A stretch of 64,000 nucleotides of DNA from an uncultured candidate division Zixibacteria bacterium (lineage in GTDB: Bacteria; Zixibacteria; MSB-5A5; SM1-73): positions 124,001 through 188,000 of the forward strand of contig CAIVRH010000048.1 in NCBI GenBank assembly GCA_903908285.1. The letters are read 5' to 3'. Shown here one piece after another: positions 50,160 to 60,070 of the stretch (positions are counted from its first letter, which is position 1; each line of letters starts with the position of its first letter). The notes beneath the pieces are model-generated. The model was not told the origin of the DNA. It did no database searches and saw only the letters and a program-made list of their open reading frames with translations. Made by a program: the position numbers and the translations under genes.

Positions 50160-52187
50160 TTATGATGCCAAGACTTTATTGATGGTCTGATAAAGCTGCT
50201 CATTTCTGAAGGGCTTGATCAAAATTTCGTCCGCTCCGGCATCTTTAGCCGCATCCTCCTTAGCTTTCTGGACATGTCCGGTGATGACGATGACTTTGGC
50301 CGACCGGTCCTGCTCCTTGATTTGCCGGATAAACTCGATTCCATCCATTTCCGGCATGGTGATATCGGACAAAACCACATCGAATTTGTTCTTCTTGAAA
50401 TATCCCAATCCTTCGGTAGCTTTCAGTGAAGCTGTCACCTGGTGACCTTTGGCTTCCAGAAACTTTTTTAGAATGGAACAAATCACTTCCTCATCATCAA
50501 TCAGGAGGATGTTAAGTTTCCTTTGAATTTCTGCAGCAGGTTTAATTTCCTTTTCAACATAAGACTCAGAAGGGAGGTTCTTGGAGATGGGGATGAAAAT
50601 GGTAAAGGCGGTACCTTTCCCCGGTTTGGTATCCATCTCGATTTTACCCTGGTACCGGTCTATAATACCGTAGCTTAAGAACAGCCCCAGACCGGTTCCG
50701 GCAACATCATTTTTTCCTAAAGCCCCCTTGGTGGTAACGAACGGATCGAATATTTTGGTTCTGATCTCATCCGGGATCCCGCATCCGGTGTCCTTGAAGA
50801 CGATTCGGATATTATCCTCGATTTGTTCAAGCTTAATGGTTAAAGTCCCCCCCTGGGGATGCATAGCATCCCGGGCGTTGGTGAGCATATTCAAAAAAAC
50901 CTCGGTGAATTCCGCCGGATCACAAAAGATCCGGGGTACGGGCTTGAAGCTCTCTATGGTCTTGATGTTGGCTTTCTCCAGTTCCCGACGAATAAATGAT
51001 AAAACCCCTTGTAATGCTTGGGTGATATCGTTCAACTCTTTTTTTCCTTTTTTCTCACCCGCCACCGCCAGAAGGCTATAGGTAATGCTGGAACCTCTCT
51101 GGCAGTTATCCATAATGGCTTCGAAGCACTCCTTTATCTTGGAGGGATCGTCGAGGGTTGCGCCCAGCTCCGCATTCACCATCATTCCGGCTAAGATGTT
51201 ATTGAACTCGTGGGCAATCCCATAAGCCAAAGTTCCCACCGCCGCTAATTTCTCGGAATGGAGCAGCTGAGTTTCCATCTTTCTCTTGTCGGAGATGTCC
51301 TGCCCGGAGCTAAGTGTCCCTACGATCTTACCGTTCTCATCCTTCAAAACGGTATTATGCCAGGCTATGATTCTTTCTTTCCCGCTTTTGGTTATTATGT
51401 TATTTTCCGCATATTCAACCGGTTGGATAAACCCCTTGATTAGCTTTTCATAAATTCCTTTAACCTCATTTCGATTTCTTTCTGGAACGAAATTATCGAA
51501 CCAGTCTTTGCCTATAATCTCCTCTTTGGTACTTTCCAAAACCTCGCATCCCTTTATGTTGATCAAATTGATTTTATGATCACCACCGATCGCCACCATA
51601 ATAACCCCTGCCAGGTCCAGATACTGTTGGGCTCTATCCCGCTCCCTCCTTAACTCCTCCTCTGCTTGATTCCGAGCGGTAATGTCCGTCATGGTAGTTC
51701 GGCACTGGTAGAATTCCCTATTGTTACCCTCGATCAGTATACTCTCTAATACCGCATGGAAAATGGTTTCTTTCGTCTTCAATACCTGGATTTCGCACAC
51801 CTGCTTGGCTTTGGTCTCCATCACTTGCTTTAGATGTAAACGAAATATATCCCGGTCGTCTGGAGCGACATAAAGGGAGAAAGGTTTTCCGATCAAGTTC
51901 CTCCGCCCCACCCCCAACAACTTACTGCCGGTGATATTTGCTCCCACGACAATTCCATTTTTATCAAAAGTAAAATAGCCCACCGGCGCAAAATCATACA
52001 GATCGGAATATTTGTCCCGGGCTTCAATCAGCTCTTCCTGCGCCGCTTTAAGTTCCTCATTCTGCATCTCCAGCTCAATCTTATGTACCGATAACTTATT
52101 CGTATCCTCGATTTGCTCACCGATTTGTTTTTCCGCCCTTCTGCGGAGAGCGGCAAATTTCTTTGGATCTGTTTCATCCTTTTTCAT
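50160..52187 (-). CDS. PAS hybrid histidine kinase with receiver domain
   Basis: A protein of about 675 residues. An N-terminal coiled coil (KIELEMQNEELKAAQEELIE) leads into two PAS domains (YDFAPVGYFTFDKNGIVVGA; IMVAIGGDHKINLINIKG). A HisKA-like helix has H in GIAHEFNNILAGM, and HATPase motifs are NMLTNARDAM, DTGCGIP and GTGLGLFLSYGI. The C-terminal receiver has phospho-acceptor D in VVLSDITMPEMDG. No membrane segment, so it senses in the cytoplasm. The ATG at 52187 has AGGAG 4 bases upstream and is preferred over 52214. It follows the CheB-CheR protein on the same strand. Confidence 0.92.
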   Translation of the reverse strand: MKKDETDPKKFAALRRRAEKQIGEQIEDTNKLSVHKIELEMQNEELKAAQEELIEARDKYSDLYDFAPVGYFTFDKNGIVVGANITGSKLLGVGRRNLIGKPFSLYVAPDDRDIFRLHLKQVMETKAKQVCEIQVLKTKETIFHAVLESILIEGNNREFYQCRTTMTDITARNQAEEELRRERDRAQQYLDLAGVIMVAIGGDHKINLINIKGCEVLESTKEEIIGKDWFDNFVPERNRNEVKGIYEKLIKGFIQPVEYAENNIITKSGKERIIAWHNTVLKDENGKIVGTLSSGQDISDKRKMETQLLHSEKLAAVGTLAYGIAHEFNNILAGMMVNAELGATLDDPSKIKECFEAIMDNCQRGSSITYSLLAVAGEKKGKKELNDITQALQGVLSFIRRELEKANIKTIESFKPVPRIFCDPAEFTEVFLNMLTNARDAMHPQGGTLTIKLEQIEDNIRIVFKDTGCGIPDEIRTKIFDPFVTTKGALGKNDVAGTGLGLFLSYGIIDRYQGKIEMDTKPGKGTAFTIFIPISKNLPSESYVEKEIKPAAEIQRKLNILLIDDEEVICSILKKFLEAKGHQVTASLKATEGLGYFKKNKFDVVLSDITMPEMDGIEFIRQIKEQDRSAKVIVITGHVQKAKEDAAKDAGADEILIKPFRNEQLYQTINKVLAS

Positions 52188-52332
52188 AGTTCTCCTGTAG
52201 AGTACAAAATTCAAAAGTAAAAACTTCTCCCTCTCTTTGCTATAAGTAATTTCTGAATTTTACTAAGGCTCTCTTGAGATCCTGCTCATGAGTTGCTAGT
52301 CCCAAGGCCTCAAGTCCCTCGCCCTTAATCCG

Positions 52333-55300
52333 TTACTTCCCGGTGACATCCTCAATCGCCAGGAGTATCATCTGGGTGACTTTGTTCCCTGGATCAACCA
52401 CCCGTCTTGCATTCAAAAGCATTTCCCGGACACCCAGGGATGGGAAGTCATGTTTCATCTTAAAATCGGTGAAACTTGTATTCCGGGGTAGAATCTTTTC
52501 CAGCAACTCCCGGAGCTGAGGTATATCCCATTGCTGGTTACCCAGTTGATAAAGGTATCGACCAATGGTTTCATCCGGCATTACCTGGAAATTCTTATAA
52601 AACGAGCGGTTGGCGGATATTACTTTCAAGGAATCGTCTAATACCAATAAGGGCTCGCGTACGGTACTCGCTACGTTTTCTGCCTCCTCCTGTATTCTCT
52701 TCTGTTCCTTAACTATCTGGAGCTCTTTCTCCGTCAGTTTCCGCTCGGTGATGTCCACAAATGTTACAGTAACACCGTCAATAACGTTGTTTCGGGTTCT
52801 GTAGGGAAGGATTCGCATCAGGTAAAAGCATCCATTCAAATCCTGGACTTCCTTTTCCAAAGACCCCAGGGTCTTGAGCACTTCCTGAATCTCATAGACT
52901 AAATCGTGATCCACCAAGTTCGAGCGGATATCACCGATGGAACGTCCTATATCGGCCTCAATGAATTTCATCAGCCTGGTGGCGGCTGGAGTGTATCGCT
53001 CTATGCGCAGATCATTATCCAAAAAGATGACGGCAATCTCGGTGCTGGCCAGCAAATTGTTGATGTCGTCGTTGACCCCGGATAGCTCGTCAATTTTTCT
53101 CTGCAACTCCGCGTTCACCGTCTCCAGCTCTTCGTTTGCCGATTGAAGTTCCTCGCTGGATGTCTCCACCTCCTCGTTGGTGCTAAGCAGTTCCTCATTG
53201 GAAGATTGCAGTTCTTCATTGGATGTCTCCAATTCCTCTATGGTGGTCTGCAGATGCTCTTTGGTGGTTTTTAGCTCCGATTCCAAATCGGCTACACGCT
53301 GTTTCATTCTTATAGAGAATCTACCGGTCTTCTTTACCACTTCCGACTGTTTGGAGGATGCTATCTCCTCAAACGCCACCAGTAATAATCCGTTCAAAGG
53401 CTCCGGCTTGGTTATGGGTTTTACCACCAGATGGATGAGCTGGGTATCCCCGTTGGTTTTCACTAATATATCTCTAAAGACTGCGCTCTTTTTCTCGGTG
53501 ACGGCTTGGCGAATACCCGAGCCGATTTCTGTTCTTAAATCCTCGCGCGCCATCTCCATGATATTCATGCTGGCTTTTCCTTGGGCTGGTTCTAAATATT
53601 TGCCGGTTCGACCATGAATATAGAGAATATCTCCTTTCTGATTGATAATCACCGCTGCCGGGGTATAACTTTCCAGCAATATCTTTTCGGTCAGTTCACC
53701 GATATCGACCTTTCGGAACTCCGTGGTTTCAACCGGTTTTCTGGTATTCGCTTCCCCACCCGTGAGACTGACGGTGGGAAAATCCATAATCACTTTGGGA
53801 GCGGAAATATCCTTCTTATGATTGTATATCTTCCATTTTCTATCAAAGGGAGAGAAGAAATCCGTCATCTCGCCTATAGTCTCGGAGGAACCCAGGAAAA
53901 GAATGCCATTGGGGCGTAAGGAATAATGGAACAGATGCATTAGTTTTTTTTGCAGTTCCGGACCCAGATAAATCAACAGATTCCTGCAGCTTATCAGATC
54001 CAACTTGGAGAAGGGCGGATCCTTGGTCATATCCTGCGGGGCAAAGATAAGCATATCCCTTATCTCTTTATTAATCCGGTAGACATTATCCTCCCTGGAG
54101 AAAAAACGATGCAACCGCTCCGCGGATACGTCCACTGATATGCTGTCGGGATAAACACCCGCCCGGGCTGTGTCAATGGCGCTGCTATCCAAGTCGGTGG
54201 AAAATACCTGAACTTTGAAATTTCGTTTCACTTCATCCATATACTCCCACAGTAACATAGCCAGAGAATAGGCTTCTTCGCCGGTGGAACAAGCCGGGAC
54301 CCATACCCGAAAGATCTGATTATGGGGTTTATTTTTTAAAAGAAGCGGTAACACTTTCTTTTGCATGATCTCATACGCTTCTTTGTCCCGGAAAAAACTG
54401 GTGGCGCCGATCAAAAGCTCCTTGGAAAGCTTTTCCACCTCCATAGGATTATCCTGGAGATAGCTGACATAATCGGATAAGTTTTTGATCTGGTGAACCG
54501 TCATCTGTCGATCGATCCGCCGGGTGATGACGGTTTGCTTGTAAAGGGAGAAGTCGCGTCCGGTCTGGTTTCGAATCATGAAAAATATCTTCTGTCTTAG
54601 ATTGGATATCTTTTTTATCACCACCGGAACCGGTCTCTTCAGCTTATAATGGAATTGCTTCACATATTTTAACATCTGCTCCGGCATTATCTCCGGAGGT
54701 AAAATATAGTCCGCCAGATCAGTAGCGATGGCAGACCGGGGCATACCGTCATATTTGGCTGACTCCAAGCTCTGAACGATGACCAACCCTCCCTCCCCTT
54801 TGATGGCTTTTAAGCCCAGGGTTCCTTCGGTTCCGGTACCGGAGAGAACGATACAAATCGCCCTCTCCTTTTGGTCCTCCGCTAAAGAACGGAAAAAGAA
54901 ATCGATCGGACGTCTCAAGCCTCGGCGTAATTCCGATTCCAACAATTGGAGGTTGCCATTCATGATGATCATATCTTTCTTCTGGGGGATCACATAAACA
55001 CAGTTGGGTTGAACTTTCATTCCATCTTCTACCTGGTATACCTGCATTTTGGTGACCTTCTTCAGCAAACTATCCACGATGCTTTCGTGAGTAGGATCCA
55101 AGTGCAGAACTATGACGAAAGTCATCCCGCTGTCCGGGGGCATATGAGTAAAAAACTTCTCCAGCGCTTCCAATCCCCCAGCAGACGCCCCCATGCCTAC
55201 AACAGTGAATTCTGCGAGTTTGGGTCGTTGTAGTCGGATCGGGCTGATTGGAACGGTAGCCCTTCTTTTCAATTTGCCGGAAGCTCTTTTGGGGTTATCT

Positions 55301-55389
55301 CTTCTGTGCTTTACCCTATTACTCTTGTCTTTTTTTAGGGCCGAAACTCCCCTCTTAAGCCGAGTTTGCTTGATCGACTTCCTAGCCAT
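52333..55389 (-). CDS. CheB-CheR-coiled coil-PAS fusion protein
   Basis: A 1018-residue cytoplasmic protein. After a very basic 55-residue tail comes a CheB methylesterase domain (S69 in GASAGG, H96 in VLHLDP; the catalytic Asp is Glu188 in GTGTEGT). A CheR methyltransferase follows (NQTGRDFSLYKQTVITRRID; FRVWVPACSTGEEAYSLAML). Next are a PAS-like region, a coiled coil of repeated NEEL/SEEL heptads (about 700-770) and PAS domains ending at ITERKL and LAIEDVTGK. Similar proteins usually end in a histidine kinase; here the chain stops and a separate PAS kinase gene follows 145 bases later. GGGGGAGGG precedes the ATG. Confidence 0.92.
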   Translation of the reverse strand: MARKSIKQTRLKRGVSALKKDKSNRVKHRRDNPKRASGKLKRRATVPISPIRLQRPKLAEFTVVGMGASAGGLEALEKFFTHMPPDSGMTFVIVLHLDPTHESIVDSLLKKVTKMQVYQVEDGMKVQPNCVYVIPQKKDMIIMNGNLQLLESELRRGLRRPIDFFFRSLAEDQKERAICIVLSGTGTEGTLGLKAIKGEGGLVIVQSLESAKYDGMPRSAIATDLADYILPPEIMPEQMLKYVKQFHYKLKRPVPVVIKKISNLRQKIFFMIRNQTGRDFSLYKQTVITRRIDRQMTVHQIKNLSDYVSYLQDNPMEVEKLSKELLIGATSFFRDKEAYEIMQKKVLPLLLKNKPHNQIFRVWVPACSTGEEAYSLAMLLWEYMDEVKRNFKVQVFSTDLDSSAIDTARAGVYPDSISVDVSAERLHRFFSREDNVYRINKEIRDMLIFAPQDMTKDPPFSKLDLISCRNLLIYLGPELQKKLMHLFHYSLRPNGILFLGSSETIGEMTDFFSPFDRKWKIYNHKKDISAPKVIMDFPTVSLTGGEANTRKPVETTEFRKVDIGELTEKILLESYTPAAVIINQKGDILYIHGRTGKYLEPAQGKASMNIMEMAREDLRTEIGSGIRQAVTEKKSAVFRDILVKTNGDTQLIHLVVKPITKPEPLNGLLLVAFEEIASSKQSEVVKKTGRFSIRMKQRVADLESELKTTKEHLQTTIEELETSNEELQSSNEELLSTNEEVETSSEELQSANEELETVNAELQRKIDELSGVNDDINNLLASTEIAVIFLDNDLRIERYTPAATRLMKFIEADIGRSIGDIRSNLVDHDLVYEIQEVLKTLGSLEKEVQDLNGCFYLMRILPYRTRNNVIDGVTVTFVDITERKLTEKELQIVKEQKRIQEEAENVASTVREPLLVLDDSLKVISANRSFYKNFQVMPDETIGRYLYQLGNQQWDIPQLRELLEKILPRNTSFTDFKMKHDFPSLGVREMLLNARRVVDPGNKVTQMILLAIEDVTGK

Positions 55390-55468
55390 TTTTCCCTCCC
55401 CCTATTTTTATTACTTTAGGACTAAGTCCTTTAGCCTTTTCCCCTGTTATATTTTTCTAATTCATTTC

Positions 55469-55497
55469 AAATTAGTCCTTATTATATATTTTGTCAA
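55469..55497 (-). promoter_or_regulatory. Predicted promoter of the CheB-CheR fusion gene
   Basis: On the minus strand, TTGACA (55492-55497), 17 bases, then TAATTT (55469-55474), about 80 bases before the ATG. Confidence 0.55.
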
Positions 55498-55761
55498 GAA
55501 AAATCTGAGTGTTTTAAGGTTTTGAAAAGATTTTTGAACCATCCTGATTATTATGTTGACAAATTCGGTTAGTCTCAAATATTTCAAAACCCAACTCCTT
55601 TCCCGATCCCCGATAAAAGGAATCTGGCCACCCCTCGACAAACCCAGGGTGGCAAGTCGATTGTATCACGACGAAACTTCCTTTCCCGAAACCATCTAAA
55701 GTACTCTACCCCCGGTTTCCATCTCCATATCCCCTTGCCAAAATATTTCTCAAGCCACCAC

Positions 55762-55790
55762 TTGACTTGTAAGATTATTTGGGGTATATT
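55762..55790 (+). promoter_or_regulatory. Predicted promoter of the SMC gene cluster
   Basis: TTGACT (55762-55767), 17 bases, then TATATT (55785-55790), about 35 bases before the ATG at 55827. Confidence 0.55.
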
Positions 55791-55826
55791 TCATCAAAGT
55801 TGAGGGACAAACTAAATATAAACATT

Positions 55827-56411
55827 ATGAAACCCGTAAAAATCAATCCAGTAGCCCGAAGATTCCTAATTTGGTCCTGCCGACACTATTTTAAATCCGA
55901 GGCTTTTTCCTGCGTCCGGAATTTGAGCGAAGCTCAAAAAGTCATGATCTGCATGCCCGCCAGCATAGACCGCTTCGCTATCGCCAAAGAAGTGTTGTCC
56001 TTGTTTGCGGATGCCTTCAAAGGGAAAACCATCTTTGTGTTTTTGCCTTTCCTGAGAACAGACGGATACCTGTCCACTCTTCCCGGTTTTGAGATAATCT
56101 TTCCCCAAAAAGAGGATTTGAAAACCTTTTCGATTCCGGGGGAAAAATTCATTCAAAAGGTAAGGGAATATCAATTCGACATCTCTTTGGATCTGGATCT
56201 GGAAGATACCTTTTTCAATCGTTATATCGTTTTGAAGTGCGGGATACCGATACGCATCGGACCACACCGGAAAGATTCGTATCCGTTTTACAATATCCAG
56301 CTGACCATATCCACCGGAAAATCGGATAGTCGTGAGGAATATGAAGGAATGGCTAAGGTGTTGAATAGCCTATTAGCTGAAAATAGAACCTCAAAATCAA
56401 ACCCAATTTAA
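55827..56411 (+). CDS. Unknown protein, glycosyltransferase-9-like N-domain
   Basis: A 194-residue soluble protein. The layout KVMICMPASIDRFAIAKEVL, then KTIFVFLPFLRTDGYLSTLPG, then DISLDLDLEDTFFNRYIVLKCGIPIRIG resembles the first Rossmann half of heptosyltransferases (GT9), which lacks the sugar-nucleotide site. I cannot name a family. The ATG at 55827 is preferred over a TTG at 55779, since that TTG precedes the predicted start of transcription. It ends 17 bases before smc, so it is in the same transcript and may be a lineage-specific partner. Confidence 0.65.
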   Translation: MKPVKINPVARRFLIWSCRHYFKSEAFSCVRNLSEAQKVMICMPASIDRFAIAKEVLSLFADAFKGKTIFVFLPFLRTDGYLSTLPGFEIIFPQKEDLKTFSIPGEKFIQKVREYQFDISLDLDLEDTFFNRYIVLKCGIPIRIGPHRKDSYPFYNIQLTISTGKSDSREEYEGMAKVLNSLLAENRTSKSNPI

Positions 56412-56428
56412 ATTCACGAAAGATAAAC

Positions 56429-59400
56429 ATGTTTCTATCCAAACTTCAGATCTTAGGTTTCAAATCCTTCCCCCAGAAGACGGAGCTTCATTTCGATCGG
56501 GGGATGACCGCTATAGTTGGACCCAATGGCTGCGGGAAGACCAATTTGCTGGATTCCTTACGTTGGGTTTTGGGCGAGCAGAGGACTACCCTGTTGAGAT
56601 CGGCTAAAATGGAAGACGTGATCTTCAACGGAACCAAAGACCTAAAACCCCTGGGTATGGCGGAGGTAAGCTTAACCATCGAAAATACCAAGGGGATTTT
56701 ACCGGTAGATTACAACCAGATTACCGTAACCCGCAGGCTTTTCCGCTCAGGGGAAAGCGAATACCTCCTGAACAAAACCCCCTGCCGGTTAAAGGACATC
56801 ACCGAGCTTTTTTTGGATACCGGTGTGGGAATCCACGCCTATTCGGTGATCCAGCCGGAGATGGTGGAAGCCATCCTTTCCGACCGGGCGGAGGAGAGGC
56901 GTTTCCTGTTCGAAGAGGCTTCGGGGATTACCAAATACAAACTGCGGAAAAAAGAGGCGGAGAGAAAACTGGAGTATACCGAAAACGATCTGCTCCGGCT
57001 CAACGACATTTTAGCGGAGGTGGAAAAACAGGTCAATTCGCTGAGAAGACAAAAAGGTAAAGCGGAAAGGTTCAAGAGAATATCCGAGGTGATAAAGGAG
57101 CTGGAGATCAAACTCAACCAGCACCAGTTCCTGACCATCCGGGAAAAGGAAAGTGAATTGACCCGGGTTTTGCAGCTGCATGCCGATCAAAGTCTGAAAG
57201 TCAATGCCGAACTGGAAAAAGCAGAAGCAGAGATAGAGAATCTGAAACTCCAGCTTCTGGAAAAAGAGAAAGAATCGACTTCTCTGCAGAAAAGAATCGG
57301 CGAGCTTTCGGAACTGGGCTTTCAACTCGAACGGGAGATATCCATTCATCGGGAACGCAGGTCAAATTTGGAAACGCTGATAGCCAAGAATAAAGAGGAG
57401 ATGGAACGCTTAAATGAACGGTTATCCTCGGTAATCGGTCAAAAGGAAAACAAGAGGGAAGAACAGAGCCGGATCGAGGCAGAAATAAAATCCAAGAACG
57501 AGGTTTGTGAAAAGGAAGAAGCGGCGCTTCTGTCCAACGACGAAATACTTCAGCGGATGAAAGAGGATCTGGAAAGGTTCTCCTCCGACTGGCAAAGGCA
57601 GAACGATTATTTGAATATTTTGAGAAGTGAAAAGGAGAATACCAAAACCCAGATGGAGGAATTAAAACAAAGGCAGGCTCTTTTTACGCGAGAGAGCCAA
57701 TCCATTCAGCAGAGAATCAATGATCTGACCGAGAATCTGCACGCCTTAACTTCCACCGACGAGGAAAAACGAAAACTGCTGGAAAGCCAGGTGCAGGAAA
57801 TTAAAACCTTGAAGGAAAAAAGCGAGGAAAACGAGTCTAAGTTATCTGCCTTGATCTCGGAGGAGGGAAAAACCCGGCAGCTTTTAGAGGGGGAGAAGGC
57901 AAAGCTGGAGATGTTGAAACGGATATCCGAGCATTACGAGGGATACGGCCAGGGAGAAAAGACTCTTCTCTCCGTCAAGGAAAAGATGGATGGCATCATC
58001 GATACTGTGGCGAATTTGTTCACCACTAAACCGGAATATCTCAAAGCCATCGAGTCGGCGCTGGGTCATTCCCTTCAGTTCATCGTTTGTCGAAATACCG
58101 AATCGGCTATCCAAGCCATAGAATACTTAAAAAGAGAGAACGGCGGAAGGGCGACTCTTCTGCCTTTGGATAAAATCGAAGCCTTAATTATCCGGAAAGA
58201 GAAGATGGATCTTGGCGCCTACCCTGAGGCTTTGGGTTACGCCTCGGATTTAATTGACTGCGATCCCAGGTTCAAAAAGATCGTGGAATTGCTTTTGGGA
58301 AAAATGATTCTGGTACGGACCATAGATCAGGCTTTAGAGCTGTCTTCCCGAATAGAAACGGGTTATCATCTGGCTACTTTGGAGGGAGAGATAATCAAAG
58401 CAGAGAGCACCCTCTCTGGTGGTTCCCCCCAGGAAATCTCCCTTCTGGGAAGGGAGTTGGAGATTCACCGGTTGGAGGAGGAACTGGAAGAAACTTACCA
58501 AAAACTAAATCAGCTGGAAACAGAAATAAAGGTGAAGGAAATTGAAGAACAAAAACTTCAGGATGAGCTTGCCCAAAAAACCACCCAAACCGGGGAGTTC
58601 ACCAAGCAGATACAACAGTCGGAGATCCAGCTTAAGACCTTAGATTTCGAAATGAGCACTCTGGTGAAAAGGCTGGTGGAACTGGAGAACTTCATTCAGG
58701 AAATCAACCTGAAATTGGGTGAGCTGAATCAAAAGATCCAGATGCAGGAACAACACCTAACCGAGTTGGAAAACCAAAAGGAGAAGCTCACCCTCCAGAT
58801 CGAAGAGAAAGAAAAGCTTCAGGAGGAAATCGAGCTTTTGCACAGTGAAACTTTCAGAAAGGTCAATCAGTTAAGAATCGAGCTGGTTTCTCTGGAGGGA
58901 AAGGAAGAGCAGATTAAAAGCGAAGAATTGCGGCTGTCCGAGTTGCTATCAGAAATAGAAAATACTCTGGCTACCAAGGAGAAGGAGTCCGGTAGTTCCT
59001 TAGCGGAGATCGATAAGATCGCCAATAGCAGCAGTGAAGGTGAAAGGGAATTAAAACTGACTTTCCAGAAAATCGAGGAAGAAAAGCTAAAGCAAAGCTG
59101 GCTGGTGGACGAGAAGACCAAACTGCAGGAAAGTTTGAATCAAAACGATAAAGATATCAAGAACTTACGGGGTGAGAAGGAAAGGATTTCAAACGATCTG
59201 CATCAAAAGGAGATGGAGAAACTGGAGCTTTCTGCATCCGCCAGAATCATCAAAGATAAAATCTGGGAGGAATATCAGGTGGATCTGGAGGGTTTGGAAC
59301 CGCTATCGCTGCAGGAAATAGAAAAGGTGGAAGGATTCCGGGAAAGATCCAGTACCCTGAAGGACCGGTTAAAATCCACCGGTCCGGTCAACCTGTTAGC

Positions 59401-59992
59401 ATTGGAGGAATTTCAAACGGCTAAACAGCGGCTGGATTTTCTACAAAACCAGGTCAAGGATCTAACCGAAGCGAAGGAAACCTTGATCTCCACTATCACC
59501 AAAATCAATCAAACCGCCAGAACTCTTTTTACCCAAACCTTCGAGCAGATAAAATTGAATTTCCAAAAAGTCTTTGAAGAGTTGTTCGAGGGGGGAGAAA
59601 CCGAATTGAAGCTGGTCGATTTCGAGGATCCACTGGAATCGCCGGTTCAGATTTCCGCCCGCCCCTTCGGTAAAAGACTTCTCAATATCTCTCAGCTTTC
59701 CGGGGGGGAAAAAGCCCTAACCGCCATTGCTCTTCTTTTCTCCATCTATCTGGTGAAACCCAGCCCTTTTTGCATTTTCGATGAAGTGGACGCCCCGTTG
59801 GATGATGCCAACCTAACCAGATATCTCAAGCTGATCCGGCATTTCAGCGCCAATACGCAATTTATCTTAATCACCCATAACAAGCTTACCATGGAAGCTG
59901 CAGACATCCTTTACGGTGTAACCATGGAACAGCCGGGGGTGTCCAAAATCGTCTCGGTGAAGTTCGAAAAATATGAAGTGGTAACCAAATAG
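56429..59992 (+). CDS. smc: Chromosome segregation ATPase SMC
   Basis: An 1187-residue protein of standard length. The N-terminal ATPase half has Walker A GPNGCGKT (about 32-39) and RRLFRSGESEYLLNKTPCRL. Coiled coils at about 170-500 and 670-1010 flank a hinge (ALGHSLQFIVCRNTESAIQA, then GRATLLPLD). The C-terminal half has signature LSGGEKALTAIALLF and Walker B FCIFDEVDAPLDDAN. It dimerises at the hinge and compacts and separates chromosomes with ScpA and ScpB, which are not in the window. FtsY follows, as in many bacteria. Confidence 0.97.
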   Translation: MFLSKLQILGFKSFPQKTELHFDRGMTAIVGPNGCGKTNLLDSLRWVLGEQRTTLLRSAKMEDVIFNGTKDLKPLGMAEVSLTIENTKGILPVDYNQITVTRRLFRSGESEYLLNKTPCRLKDITELFLDTGVGIHAYSVIQPEMVEAILSDRAEERRFLFEEASGITKYKLRKKEAERKLEYTENDLLRLNDILAEVEKQVNSLRRQKGKAERFKRISEVIKELEIKLNQHQFLTIREKESELTRVLQLHADQSLKVNAELEKAEAEIENLKLQLLEKEKESTSLQKRIGELSELGFQLEREISIHRERRSNLETLIAKNKEEMERLNERLSSVIGQKENKREEQSRIEAEIKSKNEVCEKEEAALLSNDEILQRMKEDLERFSSDWQRQNDYLNILRSEKENTKTQMEELKQRQALFTRESQSIQQRINDLTENLHALTSTDEEKRKLLESQVQEIKTLKEKSEENESKLSALISEEGKTRQLLEGEKAKLEMLKRISEHYEGYGQGEKTLLSVKEKMDGIIDTVANLFTTKPEYLKAIESALGHSLQFIVCRNTESAIQAIEYLKRENGGRATLLPLDKIEALIIRKEKMDLGAYPEALGYASDLIDCDPRFKKIVELLLGKMILVRTIDQALELSSRIETGYHLATLEGEIIKAESTLSGGSPQEISLLGRELEIHRLEEELEETYQKLNQLETEIKVKEIEEQKLQDELAQKTTQTGEFTKQIQQSEIQLKTLDFEMSTLVKRLVELENFIQEINLKLGELNQKIQMQEQHLTELENQKEKLTLQIEEKEKLQEEIELLHSETFRKVNQLRIELVSLEGKEEQIKSEELRLSELLSEIENTLATKEKESGSSLAEIDKIANSSSEGERELKLTFQKIEEEKLKQSWLVDEKTKLQESLNQNDKDIKNLRGEKERISNDLHQKEMEKLELSASARIIKDKIWEEYQVDLEGLEPLSLQEIEKVEGFRERSSTLKDRLKSTGPVNLLALEEFQTAKQRLDFLQNQVKDLTEAKETLISTITKINQTARTLFTQTFEQIKLNFQKVFEELFEGGETELKLVDFEDPLESPVQISARPFGKRLLNISQLSGGEKALTAIALLFSIYLVKPSPFCIFDEVDAPLDDANLTRYLKLIRHFSANTQFILITHNKLTMEAADILYGVTMEQPGVSKIVSVKFEKYEVVTK

Positions 59993-60070
59993 ATAATATC
60001 CCCTTTATCTCCCTCTTCATAAAGCGGAGAAACCTAAAATATCGGGGGGGGGAGTCAAACGAGGTAATTC

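Larger units (their letters stand above)
55390..55826. other. Divergent promoter region
   Basis: 437 bases between divergent genes, with a predicted promoter for each side (55469-55497 minus, 55762-55790 plus) and a perfect hairpin GCCACCC/GGGTGGC at 55627-55653 between them. No gene seen. Confidence 0.6.
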
